NCBI RefSeq assembly: GCF_000970325.1
Contig: NZ_CP009518.1
Location: forward strand, 62,001 to 126,000
DNA from: Methanococcoides methylutens MM1
GTDB taxonomy: Archaea; Halobacteriota; Methanosarcinia; Methanosarcinales; Methanosarcinaceae
Length of the DNA: 64,000 nt
Direction: 5' to 3'
Positions 41,994 to 51,287 of this stretch are shown here, one piece after another. The first letter of the stretch is position 1. Each line of letters starts with the position of its first letter. The notes under the pieces were generated by a model. The model had not been told where the DNA came from, made no database searches, and saw nothing but the letters and a program-made list of their open reading frames with translations. Both the position numbers and the translations under genes were made by a program.

Positions 41994-44432
41994 ATGACAA
42001 AAATACCTGAACTTCTGGCCCCTGCAGGCAACTGGGAATCCTTCGTCGCTGCTGTGGAGAATGGTGCAGATGCTGTTTATCTTGGTGCTAAGACCCTGGG
42101 TGCCAGGGCCTATGCAGGCAATTTCACCCTTGAGGAGATACGTGAGGCTATAGACTACGCCCACCTTCGCGGGGTAAAGGTCTTTGTTACGGTAAATACG
42201 CTGGTCAAGGACCAGCAGATGAAGAACGCTGCGAAACTGCTGTGTTCTCTGAGCGAGTATGGTGTCGATGCTGTCATTGTACAGGACATCGGTCTGCTTT
42301 CTCTCGCAAAGGAGCTCGTTCCTGAACTTCCGATACATGCAAGCACCCAGATGACCATCCACAATACCGAAGGTGTGCGTTTTCTTGAAGAGCTTGGCGT
42401 CAAAAGGGTCGTGCTTGCAAGGGAGATGTCCCTTGAGGAGATCAGGTCGGTAAAGCAGGCTACTAATGTTGAGATCGAGACCTTCGTCCATGGGGCACTC
42501 TGCATCTCCTACTCCGGACAATGCCTGCTGAGCAGCATGATCGGCGGCAGGAGCGGTAACCGTGGGCATTGTGCACAGCCATGCAGGAAGATGTATGAGC
42601 TTGAAATGGATGGTCAGGTCGTAGAGACCGAGGGTCCTTACCTATTGAGCCCGAAAGACCTTAACACAACAGAAATGCTTCCGCAGCTTATCGAGGCAGG
42701 CGTGGAGTCCTTTAAGATAGAAGGCAGGATGAAGCGCCCTGAATATGTGGCAGGTGTTGTGAGCACATACAGGAATCTGATCGACCGTTACATGGAAGAT
42801 CCTGATTCATACTTCGTATCTCCTGAAGAATCACTTTTACTTGAACAACTTTTCAACAGGGATTTCACTGATGTTTATCTTAAAGGCGACTCAACAAGAG
42901 GCATGATGAGCCGTGAACAGCCATACAACCGCGGAGTGGTTGCCGGTACCGTTGTGGGCTACAACGAGGAAGAAAGGCGGATCATCGTAGAGCTTTCCGG
43001 AGAACTGGAATTAGGTGATGGTATCGGTGCCGAGGGACTGGAGGATGCAGGTGAGAACATCACACGCATCGTTCTGAACGGAAAGGAAGTCGATTCAGCT
43101 ACAACAGGCGATGTTGTAGAGGTCCCGTTCTTTGAGGAGGTCCCTTCCGGAAGCCTGATCTACAGGACCCTTGACAGGTCCCTGATGGAATCGCTGAAAA
43201 AGACCTTCACATCCCCGAAGCCTATTCGGAAGGTTCCTGTGAATCTCAAATCGGATATTTCTGCAGGTTCAGTTCTGAAGCTCAAGATGGAGGATAATGA
43301 TGGCAATTCGGTGTCTGTGAAATCAGATTACGTTGTCGAGCCTGCCCAGAAGAAGCCGACAGCTGAAGAGCAGATCCAGCAGCAGTTCTCAAAACTGGGT
43401 AATTCTGTCTTTGAGCCAGTCGATATGTATGTGAATGTTACAGGCGATGTGTTCATTCCCATCAAGGTCCTTAACGACATAAGGAACCTGGCGGTTTCCC
43501 GGCTTGAGGCTGCCAGGGTGGAAAAATGGCATCGTTCCCCGAAAGGTAAATGCAAGGTTCCAAAGGTAACCTGCGAAGAGGTGGATGTGGATAAGCCGCT
43601 GCTCGTGGTGAGTGTTGATGATTCACAGAGGCTTGAGGCTGCCATCGAAGGCGGTGCAGATGTTATCTATGTCGGAGGAGAAGTTTTCAGGGGAAGGGAA
43701 CCTCTGGAACTGAAGGAAGCCGTTGAAAGGTGCAGAAGTGAAGGTCGGAAGATCTACGTGAACACACCGAAGATCGTGTCGGACGAAGCTATGGGTCGGA
43801 TTCAGAAGACATTGGAACTTGCAAAGGAGCTTGGTGTTGATGGTGCAGTGGTTTCAAACTACGGTACGTTCAGGCTTGTGAAGGAAGCAGGCATGGCTGT
43901 TATCGCAGACAGTCCTATGAACGTTTTCAATCTTCATTCCTATGCAGCAATGAAGGAGTTTGGTGCAGATTCTATAGTTCTGTCCCCGGAGATGTCGCTT
44001 GAGCAGGTAGAGGATGTCGCACAATGTGGTCCTGTGGAATGTATTATCCACGGCAGGCTGGAGGTCATGGAATCACGCTACTGTATGGTCGGCGACCTGT
44101 TCGGCTCAGGCAGCGGATGTCCCCGCTTTTGCGAGGACGGGGAGTTCGAACTCTATGATGAGAAAGAGTATTGTTTCCCGCTTCTCATGGACAGCGATTG
44201 CAGGATGCATGTACTGAACTCGAAAGAGCTGTGCATGGTCGAGAACCTTGGTAAGCTTGTCAGGGCTGGCGTGTCGGCTGTGAGGATCGAAGCAAGAACA
44301 ATGGATGCCTCCATGGTGAAAAAGGTCACACGACGTTATCGCAATGTCCTTGATGGAAAGAAGAAAGCTGGCAAATGCAAGGATATCACTGATGGTTATA
44401 CTGCAGGACATTACATGAGGGGTGTACTATGA
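41994..44432 (+). CDS. U32 family peptidase/hydroxylase-like protein, double domain
   Basis: An 812-residue U32 protein with two related halves. The first (about 1-400) begins PELLAPAGNWESFVAAVENGADA and holds the cysteine pattern GQCLLSSMIGGRSGNRGHCAQPCRK. A linker (about 400-530) follows, then a second U32 unit from about 535 (VDDSQRLEAAIEGGADVIYVG). Bacterial relatives include RlhA, which hydroxylates rRNA, and collagenase-like peptidases, so the reaction is unsettled. It is coupled to mazG upstream and overlaps the next gene by ATGA. Confidence 0.9.
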   Translation: MTKIPELLAPAGNWESFVAAVENGADAVYLGAKTLGARAYAGNFTLEEIREAIDYAHLRGVKVFVTVNTLVKDQQMKNAAKLLCSLSEYGVDAVIVQDIGLLSLAKELVPELPIHASTQMTIHNTEGVRFLEELGVKRVVLAREMSLEEIRSVKQATNVEIETFVHGALCISYSGQCLLSSMIGGRSGNRGHCAQPCRKMYELEMDGQVVETEGPYLLSPKDLNTTEMLPQLIEAGVESFKIEGRMKRPEYVAGVVSTYRNLIDRYMEDPDSYFVSPEESLLLEQLFNRDFTDVYLKGDSTRGMMSREQPYNRGVVAGTVVGYNEEERRIIVELSGELELGDGIGAEGLEDAGENITRIVLNGKEVDSATTGDVVEVPFFEEVPSGSLIYRTLDRSLMESLKKTFTSPKPIRKVPVNLKSDISAGSVLKLKMEDNDGNSVSVKSDYVVEPAQKKPTAEEQIQQQFSKLGNSVFEPVDMYVNVTGDVFIPIKVLNDIRNLAVSRLEAARVEKWHRSPKGKCKVPKVTCEEVDVDKPLLVVSVDDSQRLEAAIEGGADVIYVGGEVFRGREPLELKEAVERCRSEGRKIYVNTPKIVSDEAMGRIQKTLELAKELGVDGAVVSNYGTFRLVKEAGMAVIADSPMNVFNLHSYAAMKEFGADSIVLSPEMSLEQVEDVAQCGPVECIIHGRLEVMESRYCMVGDLFGSGSGCPRFCEDGEFELYDEKEYCFPLLMDSDCRMHVLNSKELCMVENLGKLVRAGVSAVRIEARTMDASMVKKVTRRYRNVLDGKKKAGKCKDITDGYTAGHYMRGVL

Positions 44433-44845
44433 AGATATTTCTCTCCGGTTCTATCCGCGGAGGTAGGGGGATGCTTCCTGTATACCAGTTCATCTGCGGT
44501 TATCTTCGCAGGAACGCCCATGAAGTGCTGAGCTGGCATGTGGCTCACGATGGTGTGGAGGAAACGGAATCTCTCATGAGTGAGAGCCAGATCTACGAAC
44601 GTGACATGGGTTTCCTGAAGGAAAGTGAGTGCATGATCGCAGAGGTCAGCCTTGCTTCCACAGGTGTGGGCTATGAGGTATGTTCCGCGATCAACAAAGG
44701 TATCCCGATCCTTTGTGTCCACCAGCTGGATGCGAACGTTTCTGCCATGATACTGGGGAATACCAATGGCAATGTCAGCGTGAAAGAGTATTCTGATCCC
44801 GAAGACCTCGAGATAATCCTTGATGAGTTCCTTGCATCATTTTGA
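44429..44845 (+). CDS. Nucleoside 2-deoxyribosyltransferase-like protein
   Basis: A 138-residue protein of the nucleoside 2-deoxyribosyltransferase fold. MKIFLSGSIRGGRG supplies the first loop, MIAEVSLASTGVGYEVCSAINKG the second. It lacks a clear partner for base exchange and may instead be an N-glycosidase of the DNPH1 type, which hydrolyses damaged nucleotides. Translational coupling to U32 and nearness to MazG fit a nucleotide-sanitation theme; this is an inference. Confidence 0.75.
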   Translation: MKIFLSGSIRGGRGMLPVYQFICGYLRRNAHEVLSWHVAHDGVEETESLMSESQIYERDMGFLKESECMIAEVSLASTGVGYEVCSAINKGIPILCVHQLDANVSAMILGNTNGNVSVKEYSDPEDLEIILDEFLASF

Positions 44846-44889
44846 AGTAACTGTTAAATATCGTTGACATCTATTTTCAATAGATAAAC

Positions 44890-45135
44890 ATGGTAATAGA
44901 AATTGTAGTAGTACTGGTGGCTATCATCATAGCTCTTCTTCTGTACAAGGTGCTGAAGACTGTCAAGAACATGGTAGTGAACACCGTATTGGGTGTGGTC
45001 CTTCTTCTGATCGCCAACTTCGCACTGGGCCTGGAAATTGCTTTCACGTGGGTCACGATACTGGTCTGTGCAATTGCAGGAGTTGTCGGAGCGGTATTGA
45101 TAGTGCTTTTAGCATATCTTGGCATCTATTTCTGA
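44890..45135 (+). CDS. BofA-family small membrane protein
   Basis: An 81-residue protein with about three hydrophobic helices and the pattern VKNMVVNTVLGVVLLLIANF characteristic of the pro-sigma-K processing inhibitor BofA family. There is no sporulation or sigma-K in archaea, so the bacterial function cannot apply. Archaeal BofA-like proteins are of unknown role, perhaps acting on an intramembrane protease. Its 3' end overlaps the convergent methyltransferase gene by 27 bases. Confidence 0.7.
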   Translation: MVIEIVVVLVAIIIALLLYKVLKTVKNMVVNTVLGVVLLLIANFALGLEIAFTWVTILVCAIAGVVGAVLIVLLAYLGIYF

Positions 45136-45774
45136 TGCCAGCTGAATAGTTCCGTTTATCATATGGCGGGTGTGTAGCTCGCCCCTGAACTTTTTTTCTG
45201 TGATCAAGTCTTTGATGTCCAGTATCCCGAAGTCCCGGAAAAGATTCTCGATCTCTTCTTTTGTGAAGTAGTGGTAGATGATCCCACTTTGTCGGACGAA
45301 TGTGTGAGGCTCAACGGCATCACCTCCGTATCGCATATCTTTTATCCCGAATACTTCCAGGAAGATGGTGCCTCCGGGTTTCAGTACCCGTTTGAACTCG
45401 GCCACTGCCTTTTCACGTTCGTTTTTCATGAGGTGTTGCAATACACCGAAGCAAACGATTCCCTCAAAGCTGTTGTCCGCAAAGGGAAGATGGGTGATGG
45501 AGGACACGGAATGATGTGCTTCACGATCACGTTTTGCAAGATATTCCCTTGAGGCTTTCAGTGCTGTGGGGGATACATCGATGCCAGTACAATCGTAAAA
45601 ATTAGATAAGGGGAGAAGGTGACGACCTTTCCCCGAGCCTGCATCAAGAATTCGGCATCCTTCAGGGATGCGGGAGCGGATCGGTTCGATCGGTGCTGCA
45701 CCGCCCCATTTTACATGGGAATATTCCTTGTCCCATGCCGAGAAATGAGTGTAGGATGCCGGTTCCTGTGTCAT
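45109..45774 (-). CDS. Class I SAM-dependent methyltransferase
   Basis: A 221-residue Rossmann-fold methyltransferase: motif I is ILDAGSGKGRHLLPL, motif II-like CTGIDVSPTAL, and motif IV FEGIVCFGVLQHL. The start is the ATG at 45774, 5 bases after the lysS stop on the same strand; the open frame continues upstream into lysS but that part is shadow. The substrate is unknown; the fold is UbiE/COQ5-like, suggesting a small molecule rather than nucleic acid. Confidence 0.82.
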   Translation of the reverse strand: MTQEPASYTHFSAWDKEYSHVKWGGAAPIEPIRSRIPEGCRILDAGSGKGRHLLPLSNFYDCTGIDVSPTALKASREYLAKRDREAHHSVSSITHLPFADNSFEGIVCFGVLQHLMKNEREKAVAEFKRVLKPGGTIFLEVFGIKDMRYGGDAVEPHTFVRQSGIIYHYFTKEEIENLFRDFGILDIKDLITEKKFRGELHTRHMINGTIQLASEIDAKIC

Positions 45775-45778
45775 GCTC

Positions 45779-47371
45779 TTAAGGTCTGTATGTTGATGCT
45801 TCACTGAAGCGCTTTGCAAGGAAGTCCTGGTCAATGGATGACAGGAACCATCCTGCTTTTGGTCCGGACTGCTGGCCGAGGACCGAGGTGTAGATCGCCT
45901 TGAACATTTCCTTTGGATTGATCTCCAGCTCCTCATCGCTTGAACCAAGTTTCTCTACGATCTTGGTGTGGAGGTCGGAACCTGCTTCCTTTGAGGAATA
46001 CACAAGGTTGTGGTAATCCTCACCTGTGAGCTCACCGCTGGCTTCGATGATCTCTGCGAATGCTCCGAGGAATGCCTTCTGCACGTCATTGAGTGTTGCG
46101 GTCTGCTCGGGAAGCTCGTCCTTCACGCTGAACTTGGCGAATGGTGGTGCGTACATCTCAAGCCAGTTAGAAACGTTGACTGAGAGTTCCCGGATGCACT
46201 TCTCGTTGCTGGTGTCGTATCCTGCACGCTCCACAATCTTCATGATCTTCTCGAAGTCGCCATGTGCAACCTGGAAGATTGTTGTCATGTGCTTGAACGG
46301 GATATCCGTATGGCAGATGCCCTTTGCATGGGAGAGTTCCAGCACACGCTTGTCGAGACCTTCGAGATCTTCCTTAGCATTGAGACGCTCGTACTCGTCC
46401 ACAAGTGTGAGCAGTGGCTGTGCGGGGTCGAACTTGATGTGTTTTTCAGGCTTTGTGCGCATGATAAGGTAGCGCAGTACCTCGGGTGGTACGACCTTGA
46501 GCATGTCGGAAATTGATACCACGACACCGGTGGATGAAGACATTGCTCCCTTCTTACCGAGCATGATCCACTCATAGACGATAGGTTGCGGTGGCTCGTG
46601 TCCGAATATCTCTCGAACGATCCTCTTTCCTGTGTCGTAGGAACCGCCTCTTGATGCATGGTCCTTTCCGAATGGTTCGACTGTAACATCCATCATCTTC
46701 CATTTTGCAGGCCAGTCCACACGCCAGGTAAGCTTTCCGCCTCCTGACATTGGTACTGTTCCCTTGTGACCACATGAACAATCATAGTCCACAGTCTCAG
46801 CATCTGCGTCAAATCCGGTGACGATAGCTGTGTTGATCTTTCCACATTCCTGACAAATAGGGTTGAACGGACTCCACTCAGGTGCAACGTCCTTTCCGGA
46901 TACTTCCTTGAGGATCTTTGCGATATCGTCCCTCTTGATCAGTGCTGTCTTGATGGCCTCTACGAACTTTCCACTCTTGTAAAGCTGGTCTGCACGGTAG
47001 ACCTTAGGGTGAATGCCGAGCTTCTCAAGGCCTTCAAGGAATGGTTTGAGGAAGTGCTCTGCGTAGTTGTCACATTCGCCACAGGGGCATGGGATCTCGG
47101 AAATTGGTTTCCCGACGTGTTCTGCATAGCTTTCCGGAAGGAACGGGTAGACCTTTCGAAGCGGGTCGAAGTTGTCGGCCATGTAGATGAATTCGGTCTC
47201 AGCACCTTTTTCCACGAGCATCCTGTATGCTGCATCAGCGGTCACGACCTCTCTCATGTTTCCGATGTGGATGTGTCCGGATGGGGTAATTCCTGTGGAT
47301 ATCTTTTGTTTTGTCCCGTTTGCCAGGGCTTCGTCAGCAACGACCTCTGCCCAGTGTTTGATCTCTGCCAT
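45779..47371 (-). CDS. lysS: Lysyl-tRNA synthetase, class I
   Basis: LysS charges tRNA-Lys with lysine. The 530-residue protein is the archaeal class I form: HIGH-type [17 protein letters not shown]-type [11 protein letters not shown], and a C-terminal alpha-helical cage. A zinc-binding ribbon at about 165-205 has CQECGK and CSCGHKG. It is the head of a two-gene leftward unit with the methyltransferase. The N-terminus [14 protein letters not shown] is the usual start. Confidence 0.96.
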   Translation of the reverse strand: MAEIKHWAEVVADEALANGTKQKISTGITPSGHIHIGNMREVVTADAAYRMLVEKGAETEFIYMADNFDPLRKVYPFLPESYAEHVGKPISEIPCPCGECDNYAEHFLKPFLEGLEKLGIHPKVYRADQLYKSGKFVEAIKTALIKRDDIAKILKEVSGKDVAPEWSPFNPICQECGKINTAIVTGFDADAETVDYDCSCGHKGTVPMSGGGKLTWRVDWPAKWKMMDVTVEPFGKDHASRGGSYDTGKRIVREIFGHEPPQPIVYEWIMLGKKGAMSSSTGVVVSISDMLKVVPPEVLRYLIMRTKPEKHIKFDPAQPLLTLVDEYERLNAKEDLEGLDKRVLELSHAKGICHTDIPFKHMTTIFQVAHGDFEKIMKIVERAGYDTSNEKCIRELSVNVSNWLEMYAPPFAKFSVKDELPEQTATLNDVQKAFLGAFAEIIEASGELTGEDYHNLVYSSKEAGSDLHTKIVEKLGSSDEELEINPKEMFKAIYTSVLGQQSGPKAGWFLSSIDQDFLAKRFSEASTYRP

Positions 47372-47571
47372 TGATTATCTCCATGTGTATTATGATAGGT
47401 ATTTGTGAGATCGGTCTATGATCTCTATTAATGATCGGTATAAACTTTGATATCTTCAAAGCTGTTTTTGGACCTGTGGAATATCTGCATGTTCTCTTTT
47501 ATATATAACATGTTTCCTTTTGGTGTAGCTCTTCCTGCAACCACGAAAAAACGAAGACAAAAAAGATAGTG

Positions 47572-47587
47572 GACCACTGCTGTGGTC
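47572..47587. terminator. GACCAC/GTGGTC hairpin in the 273-base gap left of the decarboxylase
   Basis: Perfect 6-base arms around a TGCT loop, 57 bases after the decarboxylase stop on the minus strand. It is a candidate 3' end for the dys-decarboxylase transcript. The rest of 47372-47644 contains no gene that I can support. Confidence 0.35.
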
Positions 47588-47644
47588 GCAATGTTATTTT
47601 GTGATAGATAGGCCTGACAATTTATGTGGCTGAAACATTTACTA

Positions 47645-48697
47645 TCAGTCAATCATTTCCGTGGGAATCTCTTCCAGGTCACAGAAGTTGGAAGTGAAAT
47701 TGTAAGCCCCTGCATTGATGAACACGATCTCATCGCCGATCTTCGGCTCTTCCCTGAGGTACACACGGTATCTGAAAAGGTCCATTGAGCATGGTGTGCA
47801 GCCCTTGATAACATAAGGTTCGCCTGCATTGTTGCCGACCTCACCTTCAACTCTCAGTTTCACAGGAACCAGGATCGCATCCATGTCACTGTTGTAGACG
47901 GAAGCGTTCACGATGATGTTGTTGCCATAAACACCTGTGATATAAGCGATGAGCTTCCCGGCAGGTGCTGAGATGAACCTTCCCGGCTCGATCATGAGCT
48001 GGATGTCCTTCTCATGAAGCCATTCCCGAAGTTCTTTGAGACGCCTGAAGATGCTGCCAATAACATCAACATTGGTGTTGGCATATTCAGAAGGCAGTCC
48101 TCCTCCTATGTTGAGGATATCGATGGCCTCAAGTGTTTCTTCGGAGAGTACATCCTCGATGTCCTGCTGTATCTTCCACTCGTTGACGTTCTGGGTCTTC
48201 CTGTGGAAATGTACTCCGAGCTGTTCGATGTGCGGATCACCCTTAAGCTGTGCCACCCTTTCGTTGATGACATCGGAGGTCATTCCAAATACGAAATACC
48301 TCTCGGTTCTCAGGGAATGCTCTTTGAGCTTCAGGCGGATCAGTAGTGTGATCTTCCAGTCGGTGGGTTCCATGGTCGAGAGCAGGATGTCCAGGTCGAA
48401 CTCGTTGTCAACTGCAAAGCAGCGAATACCTTTGTTGTAGAGGTCTTCCACGATCTCCGATGTCCATCCCTGTGCCAGGAAAAGAACCCTTGACATGTCC
48501 TTTATGTGCTTGAGCTCATTGGTCGTGTGCACGCTCAGGAAACCGTCGGTGTTCTCCTCGATGATCGGGGTGACCCTTGGATTCGTCTTGGAGCTGAAGG
48601 CGGGGATGTCCACGACTTCCCGTACCTTGTTGTACTGCTCAAGGACCACTTTTTTTGATAATGTGAATTTTGGTGACGGGACGTTCGAACTGCTCAT
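47645..48697 (-). CDS. PLP-dependent fold-III decarboxylase (ornithine/diaminopimelate/carboxynorspermidine type)
   Basis: A 350-residue alanine-racemase-fold decarboxylase. The PLP lysine is probably in AFSSKTNPRV (about residue 37); GVHFHRKTQN, ILNIGGGLPSEY (Gly-rich phosphate loop) and EPGRFISAPA follow. The catalytic Cys is in KGCTPCSMDLF and GAYNF closes the barrel site. Substrate specificity cannot be read; it may act on lysine, ornithine or a carboxy-polyamine. The gene overlaps dys by 4 bases (ATGA), a strong functional hint towards polyamine or hypusine metabolism. Confidence 0.85.
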   Translation of the reverse strand: MSSSNVPSPKFTLSKKVVLEQYNKVREVVDIPAFSSKTNPRVTPIIEENTDGFLSVHTTNELKHIKDMSRVLFLAQGWTSEIVEDLYNKGIRCFAVDNEFDLDILLSTMEPTDWKITLLIRLKLKEHSLRTERYFVFGMTSDVINERVAQLKGDPHIEQLGVHFHRKTQNVNEWKIQQDIEDVLSEETLEAIDILNIGGGLPSEYANTNVDVIGSIFRRLKELREWLHEKDIQLMIEPGRFISAPAGKLIAYITGVYGNNIIVNASVYNSDMDAILVPVKLRVEGEVGNNAGEPYVIKGCTPCSMDLFRYRVYLREEPKIGDEIVFINAGAYNFTSNFCDLEEIPTEMID

Positions 48698-49671
48698 TTT
48701 GCCACTCCACTGTCCTCAATGTTCTTTTTCAGGCCTTCCAGTATCCCGTCCTCTGCAAGCTCGTCAAGTGCATGTATCATGGCAAGCGGGAATGTGATGC
48801 TAACATCTCCGATTACCGTGGCAACATCGCTCTCGTCCTTGACCTTTCCCCAGGACTTTGCTTCGTTGGTGTTGGCACCGGACATGCTTCCCGAGGTACG
48901 GTGGGCAGTTGTCATATATACTGCGTATTCGGCACCTCCGTTGAGGAGTGTGCTCAGGATGGCATGGTGCTTGGATATGGATCCGCCAAGTGCGATGACA
49001 CCCTTGCGGTCATCGAAGCTGCTTGCGAACAGGATGTTTCCGAAGTCCTTTACAACATCCACCATGAAATCCGGGTGTTCCTGCTGGAACAGATATAAGT
49101 GGAAACCGAATGCGCCGTCGGTGATGGCCGGGCAGAATATCGGGACATTGTTCTTTGCCGCCTGGTAGAGGATGGAGTTCTCATCGTCGAGCAACAGCCC
49201 GATCTCTCTCAGCATCTCGGAAACGGCCCAGTGTTTTTGTTTTTCGTAAAGTTGTTTGAGTATCCTTTCGATGAGGCTCTCAAAGTTCATGTAGCTCTCA
49301 TTATTGATGAACAGGTTTCCCACACGGTTTATGCCTTTCTCGTGCAATTCCACATCATCTGTCTGGAAGGAGCCGATCTGGAAATTCTCTCCTGTGGCTT
49401 TCATGATGTCCTCTTCAAGTCCGCCAACGGTTGTGACGATAACATCGGCAATTCCCAGCTCGATAAGCTGGGCGAAGAAACCTCTCAGTCCGGAGGTGAC
49501 CATGTTGGAGGTAAATGTCAGGAATACCTTTGCAGAATCCTTCTTCATCTTGACTATTACTTCGGACGCCCGCTGGAGCTCAACGCTCTGGAATCCGATG
49601 TGTTCGTAGGAATCGACAAGCTCAGACACTCGCATGTCCTGCTTCCATTTCAGGTCCTTGACTTTTACCAT
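48694..49671 (-). CDS. dys: Deoxyhypusine synthase
   Basis: This NAD-dependent enzyme transfers an aminobutyl group from spermidine to the conserved lysine of aIF5A. The 325-residue protein begins with VKDLKWKQDMRVSELVDSYE-type helices and has the NAD loops SNMVTSGLRG, TVGGLEED and IALGGSISKHH. The intermediate-forming Lys is in AKSWGKVK, and the DVSITFPLA end is normal. It is the first gene of a coupled pair with the PLP decarboxylase, which could supply or modify the amine donor. Confidence 0.93.
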   Translation of the reverse strand: MVKVKDLKWKQDMRVSELVDSYEHIGFQSVELQRASEVIVKMKKDSAKVFLTFTSNMVTSGLRGFFAQLIELGIADVIVTTVGGLEEDIMKATGENFQIGSFQTDDVELHEKGINRVGNLFINNESYMNFESLIERILKQLYEKQKHWAVSEMLREIGLLLDDENSILYQAAKNNVPIFCPAITDGAFGFHLYLFQQEHPDFMVDVVKDFGNILFASSFDDRKGVIALGGSISKHHAILSTLLNGGAEYAVYMTTAHRTSGSMSGANTNEAKSWGKVKDESDVATVIGDVSITFPLAMIHALDELAEDGILEGLKKNIEDSGVAK

Positions 49672-49762
49672 TAAATATCACCGTAGAGTATGGTGATGGA
49701 ATCCCGAAATCATATATAAATGTTGGTCTGTTTCAAGGAGGTTTTGTATGAAGAATCAAGCA

Positions 49763-50530
49763 TCACATGGAGTCAACAAGTTCTTCAATTGCTACCAGAT
49801 CAATGTGTGGATCAATAACATCATAGTAAACCCCATCAATTCTCATTATGAAAGAGTCTATAATGGCTATACTTGAAATTTTATTGGAATCACTATAGAT
49901 CTCTATGAGATAAATTTGCCCAACTATAGGCTTTTGATTCTCTTTTATTCTCAATGAATATTTGTCAAGTTGTTCGATCAATTCATCTATTTTGATGCTG
50001 TCATTTGTTGTGGTAACTTCTCCGCTCAATCCGTTCCTGATGTAGATTTTTGTGATCGTATGTTGGTCGATGTCTGTCAGTTCAGTGATCCCTGGTTCCT
50101 GGGGTTGTTCTGATATTGAATCTACAAGCTCGTCAATTGCTTCCAGATCTACAGGTGGATTAGTGACATTGTAGTAAATTCCATCGATTTCTATAGTTTT
50201 AGGGCCTACAATCGTCATACTTGAAATTTTATTGGAATCGCGGTAAAAGTCGATGGAATAGCGATATCCAACCAAAGGTTCTTGAATTTCCATTTTTTCC
50301 AATGAATAGCTATCAAGCTGTTCGCTCAATTCTTCTATTTTGACGCTATCATTTGTTATTGTCAGTTCTCCACTCAATCCATTCCTGATGTAGATCTTTG
50401 TGATCGTATGTTGGTCAATATCTGTCAATTCAAGTTTTTTGTCCTGATGTTGTTCTGATACACAACCAGAATAACTGACTGTAGTGAAGAGGATCAAACA
50501 TAAAATTAAATAGCTCTTTATTTTTCTCAT
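49763..50530 (-). CDS. Lipoprotein with two tandem copies of one domain
   Basis: A 255-residue exported lipoprotein: signal peptide with lipobox SYSGC at about residue 23. Two repeats of about 105 residues follow, both opening ELTDIDQHTITKIYIRNGLS and continuing through a hydrophobic pattern to IDGIYYNV or IDGVYYDV. The two halves remain alike at the DNA level (for example CGTATGTTGGTC near 50055 and 50405), so the duplication is fairly recent. No family was recognised. A+T-rich, between dys and pdaD, with its own promoter. Confidence 0.8.
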   Translation of the reverse strand: MRKIKSYLILCLILFTTVSYSGCVSEQHQDKKLELTDIDQHTITKIYIRNGLSGELTITNDSVKIEELSEQLDSYSLEKMEIQEPLVGYRYSIDFYRDSNKISSMTIVGPKTIEIDGIYYNVTNPPVDLEAIDELVDSISEQPQEPGITELTDIDQHTITKIYIRNGLSGEVTTTNDSIKIDELIEQLDKYSLRIKENQKPIVGQIYLIEIYSDSNKISSIAIIDSFIMRIDGVYYDVIDPHIDLVAIEELVDSM

Positions 50531-50634
50531 AAAACTCTAAAAATTAATAGCAAATATCTATAAATAAATTTAACTCAGATCTCACAGTCCTGTCCATCGA
50601 AACGTATTTAACCTTCCCTTTTATAGGCATCTCT

Positions 50635-51177
50635 ATGATCCCCAGAAAAGCATTTGTTGTAAAAGGCACCGGTGTCCACAAGGACAGGCTCGCATCATTT
50701 GAGCTTGCACTACGGGATGGTGGGATCGAGAAGTTCAACCTTGTGACGGTTTCCAGCATACTGCCTCCTAATTGTGAGGTGGTCTCAAAGGAAGAAGGGC
50801 TTGCTGAGCTAAGCCCGGGGCAGATCGTCTACTGTGTCATGGCAAGGAACCAGACGGATGAGCCAAGGCGCCAGATCGCAGCAGCTATCGGGAATGCGGT
50901 TCCTGTAAAGAGCAAGGACTACGGATACATCTCCGAGCATCACTCCTTCGGTGAGGACGAGAGAACTGCAGGTATCTATGCAGAGGATCTTGCGGCGACC
51001 ATGCTTGCCACAACACTGGGTGTGGAGTTCGATGCTGATTCTGCCTGGGAAGAGCGGGAGCAGGTCTACAAGGCGAGTGGCCACATATTTGATACTACAC
51101 ACTACTGCCAGTGTGCCCAGGGGGATGAGAATGGGCTCTGGACTACTGTTGTTGTCGCAATGGTATTTGTGATATGA
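50635..51177 (+). CDS. pdaD: Pyruvoyl-dependent arginine decarboxylase
   Basis: PdaD makes agmatine from arginine. The 180-residue proenzyme has the self-cleavage site in VTVSSILPPNCE, at the Ser-Ser pair, giving the pyruvoyl group, and the later EHHSFGEDERTAGIYAEDLA. Agmatine feeds polyamine synthesis and TiaS at 10281. A GTATTTAACC TATA element lies about 30 bases upstream of the ATG, and no Shine-Dalgarno is obvious, so a very short leader is likely. Confidence 0.95.
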   Translation: MIPRKAFVVKGTGVHKDRLASFELALRDGGIEKFNLVTVSSILPPNCEVVSKEEGLAELSPGQIVYCVMARNQTDEPRRQIAAAIGNAVPVKSKDYGYISEHHSFGEDERTAGIYAEDLAATMLATTLGVEFDADSAWEEREQVYKASGHIFDTTHYCQCAQGDENGLWTTVVVAMVFVI

Positions 51178-51200
51178 TTGGCACGATGTAATTGTGAAAA

Positions 51201-51217
51201 ACCGAATAATTTTCGGT
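51201..51217. terminator. ACCGAA/TTCGGT hairpin after pdaD
   Basis: Perfect 6-base inverted arms with a TAATT loop, 23 bases after the pdaD stop. It could terminate pdaD or mark an operator for the regulator gene that follows; no T tract is present. Confidence 0.4.
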
Positions 51218-51230
51218 ATGCAGAACCAAA

Positions 51231-51246
51231 ATTTATATATCTAAAT
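51231..51246 (+). promoter_or_regulatory. TATA box overlapping a palindrome before the DtxR-like gene
   Basis: ATTTATATATCTAAAT is a TATA box with ATTTA/TAAAT dyad arms, about 42 bases before the ATG of the metal regulator. The overlap suits autorepression by a DtxR-type dimer, which is an inference. Confidence 0.4.
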
Positions 51247-51287
51247 CATGGGTTATAGCCACTCATTACATTATAGTGTGAACGAAA

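Noticed and set aside
45775-45948. N-terminal extension of the methyltransferase into lysS
   Set aside because: The added residues are Ser/Arg-rich and unlike any methyltransferase, and the ATG at 45774 fits the gap after lysS.
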